A stretch of DNA of 40,315 nucleotides, from contig NZ_QCYM01000031.1 in assembly GCF_003075075.1 (NCBI RefSeq), positions 1 to 40,315 on the forward strand, written 5' to 3'. Under the pieces are notes generated by a model, which did no database searches, was not told the DNA's origin, and saw only the letters and a list, made by a program, of their open reading frames with translations. Each line of letters opens with the position of its first letter. Position 1 is the stretch's first letter. Position numbers and translations under genes: made by a program. This DNA comes from Labrenzia sp. 011 (lineage in GTDB: Bacteria > Pseudomonadota > Alphaproteobacteria > Rhizobiales > Stappiaceae). Positions 7,753-15,220 of this stretch are shown piece by piece.

Positions 7753-8931
7753 TTACGTCTTGTTCAGCGCATTGACCAGATCCTGCAGGGACGCAAGATT
7801 ATGCACGGGCCGGAATTCGTCCACGTGAGGCAGCATGGCGCGAATGCCGCGCGCGTTGGGCTGGAACATATCGTAGCGCAACAGCGGATTAAGCCAAATC
7901 AGCCGGCGGCAGGACCGGTGCAACCGGTTGATTTCCTTTTCCAGCAGATCGATGTTCTGATGTTCCAGCCCGTCTGTGATCAGGAGGACGACAGCCCCCT
8001 GAGCTAGGACCCGGCGTGCCCAAAGACGGTTGAATTCCTTCAGTGTCTGGCCGATGCGCGTCCCGCCGGACCAGTCCCGGACGGCGGTGGCGCATTCGTC
8101 CATTGCCTGGTCCGGGTCCTTCGACCGCAACTGCCGGCTTACATTGCTGAGCCTTGTTCCGAACAGGAAGGTCGAGACCTGCGGGCGCCTTTCGGACAGC
8201 ATGTGGACGAAATGCAGGAGAATGCGGGTGTAGTCGCTCATGGAACCGGAGATGTCGGCCAGAAAGACCAGGGGCGGCGGCTTCTGCCGGCGCTGGCGGA
8301 AACGCGGGATCATCACGTCGCCCCCCTGGGCGAGAGAGGCCCGCATCGATGCTCTCGGATCGATCCTTCCGGAGTGCGACGGCCCCAGACGGCGCGTTTT
8401 AACCAGATCGTCCGGCAGGGCGAGCTTTTCGATGGCGGCTTTTGCCCGATCAAGCTCCGATAGTGTCATCTGGGCGAAATCGACGGTCTTTAGGACCTCG
8501 AACGCGGACGCGGTCTGGCTGGCGTCGACGTGTGTCTCTTCTCCTGGCTGTTGCGGTGGTTTGCGCTGCTGAAGAGGCATCAGGGCAGTGCTGACGCGGG
8601 TCCGTCCCGGCTTGCTTTTTTCCTTCGCTGGACTTCTCTGCGAGAGCGGAGACATGAGCGTCTGGATCTTCCGTGTCATGTCCGGACTGCGCCAGAAGAG
8701 CTGGAATGCGTCTTCGAAGACGGCGAGATCCTCTTTCCGTGAGACAAGGACGGATCGCAGAACGGCACGAAACTGGGATTGCGTTCCGATGCCTGCGGCT
8801 TCGACCGCGACGATGGCGTCGAGGATTGTCGCGGGGCCGATTTTCAACCCGCATGTTCTCAACGCGCGGGCGAAATGGGCGATGTTCGTGGCGAGATGCC
8901 CGGTCTCCTGAGTGTCTGCTGGCATGTTCAT
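7753..8931 (-). CDS. coxE: CoxE-like von Willebrand factor A domain protein
   Basis: A protein of 392 aa. An N-terminal helical region (1-100) is followed by a charged, proline-rich linker (100-140) and a C-terminal VWA domain. The MIDAS motif D226-x-S228-x-S230 (DISGSMS) is intact, with GGTRIG and LLITDG as later metal-site elements. CoxE proteins work with the AAA+ ATPase CoxD in maturing the metal site of molybdenum hydroxylases such as CO dehydrogenase. It lies 106 bp behind the coxD-like gene on the same strand and near a coxSLM set at 14729-18417. AAGGA precedes the ATG at 8931. The gap 7486-7752 towards nspC contains nothing recognisable. Confidence 0.9.
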   Translation of the reverse strand: MNMPADTQETGHLATNIAHFARALRTCGLKIGPATILDAIVAVEAAGIGTQSQFRAVLRSVLVSRKEDLAVFEDAFQLFWRSPDMTRKIQTLMSPLSQRSPAKEKSKPGRTRVSTALMPLQQRKPPQQPGEETHVDASQTASAFEVLKTVDFAQMTLSELDRAKAAIEKLALPDDLVKTRRLGPSHSGRIDPRASMRASLAQGGDVMIPRFRQRRQKPPPLVFLADISGSMSDYTRILLHFVHMLSERRPQVSTFLFGTRLSNVSRQLRSKDPDQAMDECATAVRDWSGGTRIGQTLKEFNRLWARRVLAQGAVVLLITDGLEHQNIDLLEKEINRLHRSCRRLIWLNPLLRYDMFQPNARGIRAMLPHVDEFRPVHNLASLQDLVNALNKT

Positions 8932-9037
8932 TATCGGTCCTTGCCGTCTTGTGTACCCAGGGGCCGGTCCCGGGTGGAAAGACGAAATGGCGCAACGCCA
9001 TCAGGAAGTGCAGGCGGATGGGGCCGTGCACCCGGTC

Positions 9038-9976
9038 TCAGCGCATGCCACCCTGATCTGTCGCGGTGTCCTCCGTGACCGAGGCGAGAAGCTCCTGTCC
9101 GTCGGCTCCCTGAATGCGGGCGACGTCGTCCTGATACTTCAGGATTGCGCCGAGAGTGTTGGAAACGGTTCGAGGATCGAGAGAGGTGCGGTCAAGCTCG
9201 ACGAGGGCGTTGGCCCAGTCGATGGTTTCGGCAATTCCCGGATTCTTGAACAGGTCCATGGTCCGGAGCCCCTGCACAAAGGTCACGATCTGTGCAGACA
9301 AGCGCTCATGACATCCCGGTGCCTTGCGCCGCAGGATGTCCAGTTCCCGGTCGGCATCGGGATAATCCACCCAGTGATAAAGGCATCGCCGTTTCAGGGC
9401 ATCGTGAATTTCCCGCGTGCGGTTGGTCGTGACGATGACGATCGGAGGTTCGCTTGCCCGGATAGTCCCGATTTCCGGGATCGTGACCTGAAAGTCGGAG
9501 AGCACCTCAAGCAAAAAGGCCTCGAAGGCCTCATCGGCCCGGTCGAGCTCGTCGATCAGGAACACAGGCGCGCGACCATCGTGCACCTCCAGTGCCTGAA
9601 GGACCGGGCGCCTGATCAGATAGCGGTCGGAAAAGATGCCTCTCTCCAGGGCGGTCCGGTCCTTCTCTCCGGTTGCCTCTGCAAGCCGGATCTCCATCAT
9701 CTGGGCCGGATAGTTCCATTCGTAGACCGCGCTGGAAATATCCAGGCCCTCATAACACTGCAGCCGGATCAGGGGGCGGTCGAGCGTTCGCGCCAGGACC
9801 TTGGCGATCTCCGTCTTGCCGACACCGGCGTCCCCTTCGAGAAACAGGGGCCGGTTCAGTTTCAATGCCAGAAACACCACGGTCGCCAGTGCCTCGCCGG
9901 CGAGATAGTCTTCGGATTCCAGCATGGAGACCGTTGCCTCGATACTGTCTGGAAGAGGCACTTTGTTGTCGGTCAA
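9038..9976 (-). CDS. coxD: CoxD-like MoxR-family AAA+ ATPase
   Basis: A protein of 312 aa. Walker A is G48-T55 (GDAGVGKT) and Walker B is VFLIDELD (138-145); the sensor 1 region is VIVTTNRTREIHDALKRRC. This is the MoxR/CoxD branch of AAA+ proteins, which act as chaperones that insert or remodel metal centres together with a VWA partner, here the adjacent CoxE. In the CO dehydrogenase system CoxD is needed to sulfurate the Mo-Cu site; whether the same chemistry applies to this form II enzyme is inference. It is divergent from the ABC transporter operon across a 469-bp intergenic region. Confidence 0.92.
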   Translation of the reverse strand: MTDNKVPLPDSIEATVSMLESEDYLAGEALATVVFLALKLNRPLFLEGDAGVGKTEIAKVLARTLDRPLIRLQCYEGLDISSAVYEWNYPAQMMEIRLAEATGEKDRTALERGIFSDRYLIRRPVLQALEVHDGRAPVFLIDELDRADEAFEAFLLEVLSDFQVTIPEIGTIRASEPPIVIVTTNRTREIHDALKRRCLYHWVDYPDADRELDILRRKAPGCHERLSAQIVTFVQGLRTMDLFKNPGIAETIDWANALVELDRTSLDPRTVSNTLGAILKYQDDVARIQGADGQELLASVTEDTATDQGGMR

Positions 9977-10445
9977 GGTCTCAGCTCCATCGGATTGGAT
10001 TCAAGGATTAGGCAGCCGGCCTGAAAGGATCTGCCGGACAATTCAGCCGCTGGGGGAGTTCTTCAGGTCCGTTCTCACCCTCTGATGCCGTAACGGCATT
10101 CACCATTTCATGTCGTTTTGCTGGGCTGCTCGCCAGGTAACCGGAATCAAAATAGAAAGAGACCGGAAGAAATGATCATTAAAAGAATTAATGCGAGAGA
10201 AAGAACTTTTTAATGCGGTCAGAACGTTGTCAGAGTGCATACAAAGAAGGCTGTGGACCGGGTAATCTGGTGACTATTTTCACTGATTGAGCGTTTTTTG
10301 TAATGCCATCGCCTGTTTGTTGGGCGAATTTGTTTTTCTTATAAGATGTATTTCATTTAATCATTTTCGCCTGCTCCCGAAATCCGCTTGGCTTGGGTAC
10401 CGGCACAACGCTGGCTTCATCCAACGGTTAGGGGAAGCGTGAACG
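9977..10445. promoter_or_regulatory. Divergent, AT-rich intergenic region between coxD and the ABC/cox operon
   Basis: This 469-bp gap is markedly richer in A/T than its neighbours, mostly between 10140 and 10370. It must hold the promoters of coxDE (leftward) and of the ABC-coxSLM operon (rightward). I see small inverted repeats, for example ATTAA with TTAAT around 10178-10192, that could be LysR-type sites, but no convincing -35/-10 pair or sigma-54 site. AGGGGAAG at about 10430-10437 is the ribosome binding site of the downstream gene. No open frame here looks coding. Confidence 0.5.
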
Positions 10446-11756
10446 ATGACCAAAGACGCGAATGACTCCAAGTCGATTTCCAGACGATCACTTCTGAAGA
10501 CCGGAGCCGCTGCTGTCGGCGCCGCTGCCGGTTCGGGAACGATCACCGGATTTCCCACGATCTGGGCCCAGGAAATCAAGGACATTGAGCTGCGCCATGT
10601 CGGCGTGTCCTACTCGGTGGTGAAGGCCATCGGCGACCAGGCCTCCAAGGATCTCGGTTTCAAGGTCACCATGCAGAACCTTGACACGTCCGCATCAATC
10701 AACCGCTTCATCACGCAGCCCAATACGGTCGACATTGCCGATCTGGAAGGCTGGCAGGCCAAGCTTGCCTGCAAACGTGGTGTCATTCAGGGCATCGAGA
10801 CCAAGCGGATCAAGGAATACGACAACTTCCTGCCCATCTTCACGAAGGGAGAGTTCGAGGGCAAGAAGGTCTCGGATCAGGGCATCTCACCCTATGCCGC
10901 CCTTTACATGACCGGGCAGGATTCCACCGAACTCGCGGACGGAGTGTCCGAATGGATGACCAATGTTCCGCAGGTCTACAATGCGGACTCGATGGGCTAC
11001 CGCCCGGACCTCGTCGGCCATGAAGTCACCGAATGGAAGGATCTGATCGATCCCAAGTTCAAGGGCAAGGCCGGCATCCTCGACGTGCCGGCGATCGGCA
11101 TCATGGATGCCGCGCTGTGCATGGAAAGCGCCGGGATCGTCGAATACGGCAACAAGGGCAACATGACCCGTGAGGAAATCGACAAGACCATCGACAAACT
11201 CATCGAGCTGAAGCGGGCCGGACATTTCCGCTCGACCTGGACCACGTTCGACCAGTCGGTTCAGCTCATGGCCGCCGGCGAGGTGGTGATCCAGTCCATG
11301 TGGTCGCCGGCCGTCGCCGCCGTCCGCGTCAAGGACATTCCGTGTACCTACGCGCCGGTCAACATCAAGAACGGCAAGGAAGGCTATCGTGGCTGGTGCA
11401 ACGGCATGGGCCTCATGAAGCACCTGTCCGGCAAGAAGCTGGAGGCCGCCTATGAGTATATCAACTGGTACATGTCCGGCTGGCAGGGCGCTTTCGTCAG
11501 CCGCTACGGCTATTACAGCCCGGTTCCGTCCACTGCCAAAAAATACATGAGCGAGGCGGAATTTGCCTATTGGTATGAGGGCAAGCCGGCACCGGAAGTC
11601 GTCAACGACCCCTACGGGGTGCCGATGGAAAAGGCGGGCACGGTGCGCGATGGCGGATCCTTCATCGACCGTGTGACCAACATCTCGTGCTGGAACACGC
11701 TGATGGACGAGGCCGCCTACATGAACAAGCGCTGGAACGACTTCAAGGTCGCCTGA
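10446..11756 (+). CDS. ABC transporter substrate-binding protein, Tat-exported (PotD-like class)
   Basis: A protein of 436 aa. The N-terminus carries a twin-arginine signal, SRRSLLKTG (about 15-23), followed by an Ala/Gly-rich hydrophobic stretch and a likely cleavage site near WAQE. The mature part resembles the extracellular solute-binding proteins of the polyamine/iron/opine importer class (EWKDLIDPKFKGKAGILD and the later AAYEYINWYMSGWQGAFVSRYGYYSPV). It would capture solute in the periplasm for the permeases encoded next. The substrate is unknown; the class usually binds cationic or nitrogenous compounds. First gene of the operon with two permeases, ATPase and coxSLM. A strong hairpin lies behind it. 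Confidence 0.88.
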   Translation: MTKDANDSKSISRRSLLKTGAAAVGAAAGSGTITGFPTIWAQEIKDIELRHVGVSYSVVKAIGDQASKDLGFKVTMQNLDTSASINRFITQPNTVDIADLEGWQAKLACKRGVIQGIETKRIKEYDNFLPIFTKGEFEGKKVSDQGISPYAALYMTGQDSTELADGVSEWMTNVPQVYNADSMGYRPDLVGHEVTEWKDLIDPKFKGKAGILDVPAIGIMDAALCMESAGIVEYGNKGNMTREEIDKTIDKLIELKRAGHFRSTWTTFDQSVQLMAAGEVVIQSMWSPAVAAVRVKDIPCTYAPVNIKNGKEGYRGWCNGMGLMKHLSGKKLEAAYEYINWYMSGWQGAFVSRYGYYSPVPSTAKKYMSEAEFAYWYEGKPAPEVVNDPYGVPMEKAGTVRDGGSFIDRVTNISCWNTLMDEAAYMNKRWNDFKVA

Positions 11757-11769
11757 CGGCTTCATAGAG

Positions 11770-11802
11770 GTCCGGCGCCAGGCTCATCGTCCGGCGCCGG
11801 GC
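11770..11802 (+). promoter_or_regulatory. Intercistronic hairpin behind the ABC binding-protein gene
   Basis: An eight-pair GC stem (CCGGCGCC at 11772-11779 with GGCGCCGG at 11793-11800), extendable by a G-T wobble and one more pair, closes a 13-nt loop. It lies 13 bp behind the stop codon and upstream of the permease start. No T-run follows, so stabilisation of the upstream message or partial termination is more likely than full termination. Confidence 0.6.
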
Positions 11803-11833
11803 GGGCCATAATCCATATCGCTGGAGAATGAGA

Positions 11834-12697
11834 ATGAAACTGAGCCGCAATGCTGTCGGCTGGCTGAATGTCGTGCCGCTGCTCGCGATCCTGATTCCCT
11901 TTTTTGTCGTGCCGATCTGTGTGATCCTCGCGGTCAGCTTCATGGAAACGGACGGCTTCGGCGGGATCTTCCCGGTCTTCACCCTTGAAAACTACACTGG
12001 CGTCTTCACATCGTCCCTGACGTTCAATCTCTACTACGAAACGTTCAAGTTCACTTTTCTCACGCTGATCTTCACGGCCGTTATCGGTTTCTGGATCGCC
12101 TATTTTCTGGTTTTTCACGTCCGCAGCAAAATCCTCGCGATGGGGCTTTTCCTGGTCTGCACGGTTCCTTTCTGGACTTCGAACATCATCCGCATGATTT
12201 CCTGGATTCCGCTGCTGGGAAAGGAAGGCCTGATCAACATGGGCCTCCAGGGCACCGGCGCGATTGACCAGCCCCTGGAATTCCTGCTGTTCTCGCCTTT
12301 CGCCGTGGTCGTGGCCTATGTCCATCAGCTGACGATCTTCATGATCGTGCCGGTGTTCAATTCGCTCTCGCGCATCGACAAGCGGGTTGTGGAAGCAGCT
12401 CTCGATGCGGGGGCAAGCCGGCTCGACGTGATGCGGTTCGTCATCCTGCCCATGTCGAAGAGCGGGATCGCCCTCGGTGCCATCTTTGTCGTTTCGATCG
12501 TGATGGGCGACTTTTTCGTGGTGAAGGTCATGTCCGGGGGCGGAACCGCCTCGGTGGTCGGCGCCTTCTACGAGGACGTCGGAGTGCTTCAGTATCCCTC
12601 CGCCGCCGCAAGCGCCATCCTTCTTACCATCGTCGTCATGCTCATGGTCGCCGCCATCCTGCGCGTCGTCGATATCCGCAAGGAGATCTCGCTATGA
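11834..12697 (+). CDS. ABC transporter permease (PotB-type)
   Basis: A protein of 287 aa if translation starts at 11834; an ATG at 11828 is possible but stands only 1 bp from GGAG, whereas 11834 has normal 7-bp spacing. About six transmembrane segments, the first at residues 10-35 (VVPLLAILIPFFVVPICVILAV). The EAA loop is EAALDAGASRLDVMRFVILPMSKSGI, near residues 185-210, where the ATPase docks. It forms the inner-membrane channel with the next permease, whose start overlaps by ATGA. The family is the spermidine/putrescine-type permease 1 group; substrate not known. Confidence 0.92.
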   Translation: MKLSRNAVGWLNVVPLLAILIPFFVVPICVILAVSFMETDGFGGIFPVFTLENYTGVFTSSLTFNLYYETFKFTFLTLIFTAVIGFWIAYFLVFHVRSKILAMGLFLVCTVPFWTSNIIRMISWIPLLGKEGLINMGLQGTGAIDQPLEFLLFSPFAVVVAYVHQLTIFMIVPVFNSLSRIDKRVVEAALDAGASRLDVMRFVILPMSKSGIALGAIFVVSIVMGDFFVVKVMSGGGTASVVGAFYEDVGVLQYPSAAASAILLTIVVMLMVAAILRVVDIRKEISL

Positions 12698-13605
12698 CCG
12701 CCCGCATTCCCGGCGATAGCGCGAAACCGGCGTCCCGCGTGGTCCGTCCGCGCGCCAGCGGCCGCCCCTGGACCTTCTACGTCCTCGCCGGTTTCTTCAC
12801 CCTGTATCTGATAGCGCTCTACGGGCCGATGATCTCGATCTACATTCTGTCCTTCCAGGATCTGAAGGGCGGGCTCGTCTTTCCCATGCGCGGGTTCTCG
12901 CTGCACTGGTTCCACGAACTCTTCTATCAGACCCGGACCGGCGACTTCAGCGGCTCCTTCCGTCGTTCGATCGGGCTTGCCGTCCTGGTGACCGTGATCA
13001 CGGTGGTCTTTTCCTTCATGGCGGGGCTGGCGTTCCGCAAGCGCTTCCGGGGCGACACTTTCGTATTCTACCTGATGATCGGCAGCCTGGTTGCTCCGGG
13101 GCTGGTGCTGGGAATCGGCATCGGGCTTGCATTCACTCTGCTGGGACTTCAGGCCAGCTGGTACACGTCCGCCCTTGGCGCGCAGCTTTCCTGGACACTT
13201 CCCTTCGGAGTTCTGGTGATGTTTGCGGTCATGTCGCGGTTCAACAATCAGTGGGAAGAGGCCGCCCGGGACCTTGGGGCAAATGCATCCCAGCGTGTTC
13301 GGCTGGTCGTTCTGCCTATTCTCGCGCCAGGTCTCGTGGCTGTCGCCCTGTTCGGCTTCACCCTGTCCTACGACGAGTTTGCCCGCACGCTGCAGACCGC
13401 CGGCCCCTTGAACACGCTGCCGCTCGAGATCTGGAGCATGACACTCAATGTCACGTCTCCATCGCTCTACTCGCTCGGCACGGTATCGACCGTCGTTTCC
13501 TTCTTCATCATTGGCCTCAGCCTCGGATCGATCGTTCTGATCCAAAGGCATCGGACGTCTTCCCGTCGGGCGGCCCTGGACGTGCACATCGGAGAAAAAC
13601 AATGA
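12694..13605 (+). CDS. ABC transporter permease (PotC-type)
   Basis: A protein of 303 aa. After a basic cytoplasmic N-terminus (about 1-25) there are six likely transmembrane segments starting with FYVLAGFFTLYLIALYGPMI. The EAA-loop signature is EEAARDLGANASQRVRLVVLPILAPGL (about 188-214). It overlaps the preceding permease by 4 bp and the following ATPase gene by 4 bp (both ATGA), so the three are translationally coupled. It makes the second half of the membrane channel of the importer encoded at 10446-14714. Confidence 0.92.
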   Translation: MTARIPGDSAKPASRVVRPRASGRPWTFYVLAGFFTLYLIALYGPMISIYILSFQDLKGGLVFPMRGFSLHWFHELFYQTRTGDFSGSFRRSIGLAVLVTVITVVFSFMAGLAFRKRFRGDTFVFYLMIGSLVAPGLVLGIGIGLAFTLLGLQASWYTSALGAQLSWTLPFGVLVMFAVMSRFNNQWEEAARDLGANASQRVRLVVLPILAPGLVAVALFGFTLSYDEFARTLQTAGPLNTLPLEIWSMTLNVTSPSLYSLGTVSTVVSFFIIGLSLGSIVLIQRHRTSSRRAALDVHIGEKQ

Positions 13606-14714
13606 AAACCGGAAATGGCGACATCGAACTGGCCGGGATCGTAAAAAGCTATGATGACGGCCAAACCTATGCGGTGAACGGCATCAATCTGAAAATACCC
13701 GACGGGGCCTATTGCTGCCTGCTCGGACCGTCCGGCTGTGGCAAAAGCACCATTTTGCGGATGATCGCCGGTCACGAGGACCCCACGTCAGGAGAAATCG
13801 TGATCGGCGGCGAGAATGTGGTCGGTCTGGCTCCGGTGGAGCGCCGCACCGCAATGATGTTCCAGAGCTACGCGCTGTTCCCGCACCTCAGCGTGCGCGA
13901 CAATATTGCCTTTGCCCTGCGTGTGCGCGGCCTGTCCAGGTCCGACAGGTATCGCAAGGCCGACGCGATGATCGAAAAGGTGCGGCTGACCGAGCTGCGG
14001 GATCGTCTTCCGGGCCAGCTTTCCGGCGGACAGCAGCAGCGCGTGGCCCTGGCGAGAGCGGCGATAACCGAACCGCGTGTGCTCCTGCTGGATGAACCCC
14101 TGTCTGCCCTTGACGAGCATTTGCGCATTCGGATGCGGACCGAATTGCGCAGCATGCAGCAGGATCTCGGCATCACCTTCATCCATGTGACCCACACCCA
14201 GCTCGAAGCGATTGCCCTGGCCGACATCGTCGTGGTGATGGACAAGGGGGCGATCCGCCAGTCCGGCCCGGCCCGGGAGATCTATTCCGCTCCCAGGGAC
14301 CGTTATGTGGCGGAGTTCCTCGGCGGTCAGAATGTCCTGTCGGGCAGAATTGGCGAGATCAACGGAGTGCGGGCAACCATGAATGGCGCGCTCTTCAGCG
14401 AAGTCGCCATTCCGCTTCCCGCCGGAAAGCGCCTTGAAACGGGCCAGGAACTCGACATCGCCATTCGCCGTGATGACATCGAACTCAAGCCGCTTTCTCA
14501 AAAGGGCATGCTGCCTGCCGACAGCGCGTCCGTCGAGGGCACGGTCAACGGCATCGAGTACCAGGGCAACTTCGTCAAGGTGATGTTGCAGGCCGCCGGC
14601 GAGGACGAATTCGTCGCATTCGTTCCGGAGCGCAAGTTTTTCGAAGAAAATCTGGCGATCGGGGAGAAGGTTCTCGCCGTCTGGCAGATATCGCATACCC
14701 AAGTCATGGCCTGA
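13602..14714 (+). CDS. ABC transporter ATP-binding protein (PotA-type)
   Basis: A protein of 370 aa. Walker A is G42-T50 (GPSGCGKST), Q-loop Q88, signature LSGGQQQR (140-147), Walker B LLLDEP (161-166) and switch histidine in IHVTHTQLEA. Residues 245-370 form the TOBE extension typical of PotA/FbpC-type ATPases. It powers uptake through the two permeases. The start at 13602 overlaps the permease stop; GGAG lies 11 bp before. Only 14 bp separate it from the [2Fe-2S] subunit of the molybdenum hydroxylase, so transporter and enzyme are very likely one transcription unit. Confidence 0.95.
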   Translation: MKTGNGDIELAGIVKSYDDGQTYAVNGINLKIPDGAYCCLLGPSGCGKSTILRMIAGHEDPTSGEIVIGGENVVGLAPVERRTAMMFQSYALFPHLSVRDNIAFALRVRGLSRSDRYRKADAMIEKVRLTELRDRLPGQLSGGQQQRVALARAAITEPRVLLLDEPLSALDEHLRIRMRTELRSMQQDLGITFIHVTHTQLEAIALADIVVVMDKGAIRQSGPAREIYSAPRDRYVAEFLGGQNVLSGRIGEINGVRATMNGALFSEVAIPLPAGKRLETGQELDIAIRRDDIELKPLSQKGMLPADSASVEGTVNGIEYQGNFVKVMLQAAGEDEFVAFVPERKFFEENLAIGEKVLAVWQISHTQVMA

Positions 14715-14728
14715 TTGGAGATGAGACA

Positions 14729-15220
14729 ATGACAATAACGTTTACCCTCAACGATAGGTCAGTCACCGTCGACGTGGAACCATCCACCCTGGTGTCCGAA
14801 CTGTTGCGCGACACGCTCGAGCTGACGGGGACCCATGTGGGGTGCGACACCTCCCAGTGCGGCGCTTGCGTCATCCATCTGAACGGGGAATCGGTGAAAA
14901 GCTGCACGCTGCTCGCCGGCTCCGTCGACGGTCAGGAGCTGCGCACTGTCGAAGGCCTTGCCGGGGGAACGGACGACCTTCACCCGATGCAGGTCGCCTT
15001 CCGCGACAACCACGGTCTTCAGTGCGGCTTCTGCACCCCGGGAATGCTGATGAGTTCCATCGATCTTGTGAACCGGAACCCGGACCCTACCGAAGAGGAG
15101 GTTCGCGAGTGGCTGGAAGGAAACATCTGCCGCTGTACCGGTTACCAGAACATCGTCAAGTCCGTGATCGCCGGCGCACAGGCCCTGCGGGACGCAAGCC
15201 GAGGAGATGACCATGCCTGA
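14729..15220 (+). CDS. coxS: Molybdenum hydroxylase [2Fe-2S] small subunit (form II CoxS-like)
   Basis: A protein of 163 aa with both iron-sulfur sites complete. The plant-ferredoxin-type cluster is bound by C39, C44, C47 and C59; the second by C99, C102, C134 and C136 (CGFCTPGM and ICRCTGYQ). It carries electrons from the molybdenum site in the large subunit to FAD in the medium subunit. Gene order S-L-M is the order of form II cox clusters, unlike M-S-L of true aerobic CO dehydrogenase. It overlaps the large-subunit gene by 14 bp. Cytoplasmic; no signal peptide. Confidence 0.96.
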   Translation: MTITFTLNDRSVTVDVEPSTLVSELLRDTLELTGTHVGCDTSQCGACVIHLNGESVKSCTLLAGSVDGQELRTVEGLAGGTDDLHPMQVAFRDNHGLQCGFCTPGMLMSSIDLVNRNPDPTEEEVREWLEGNICRCTGYQNIVKSVIAGAQALRDASRGDDHA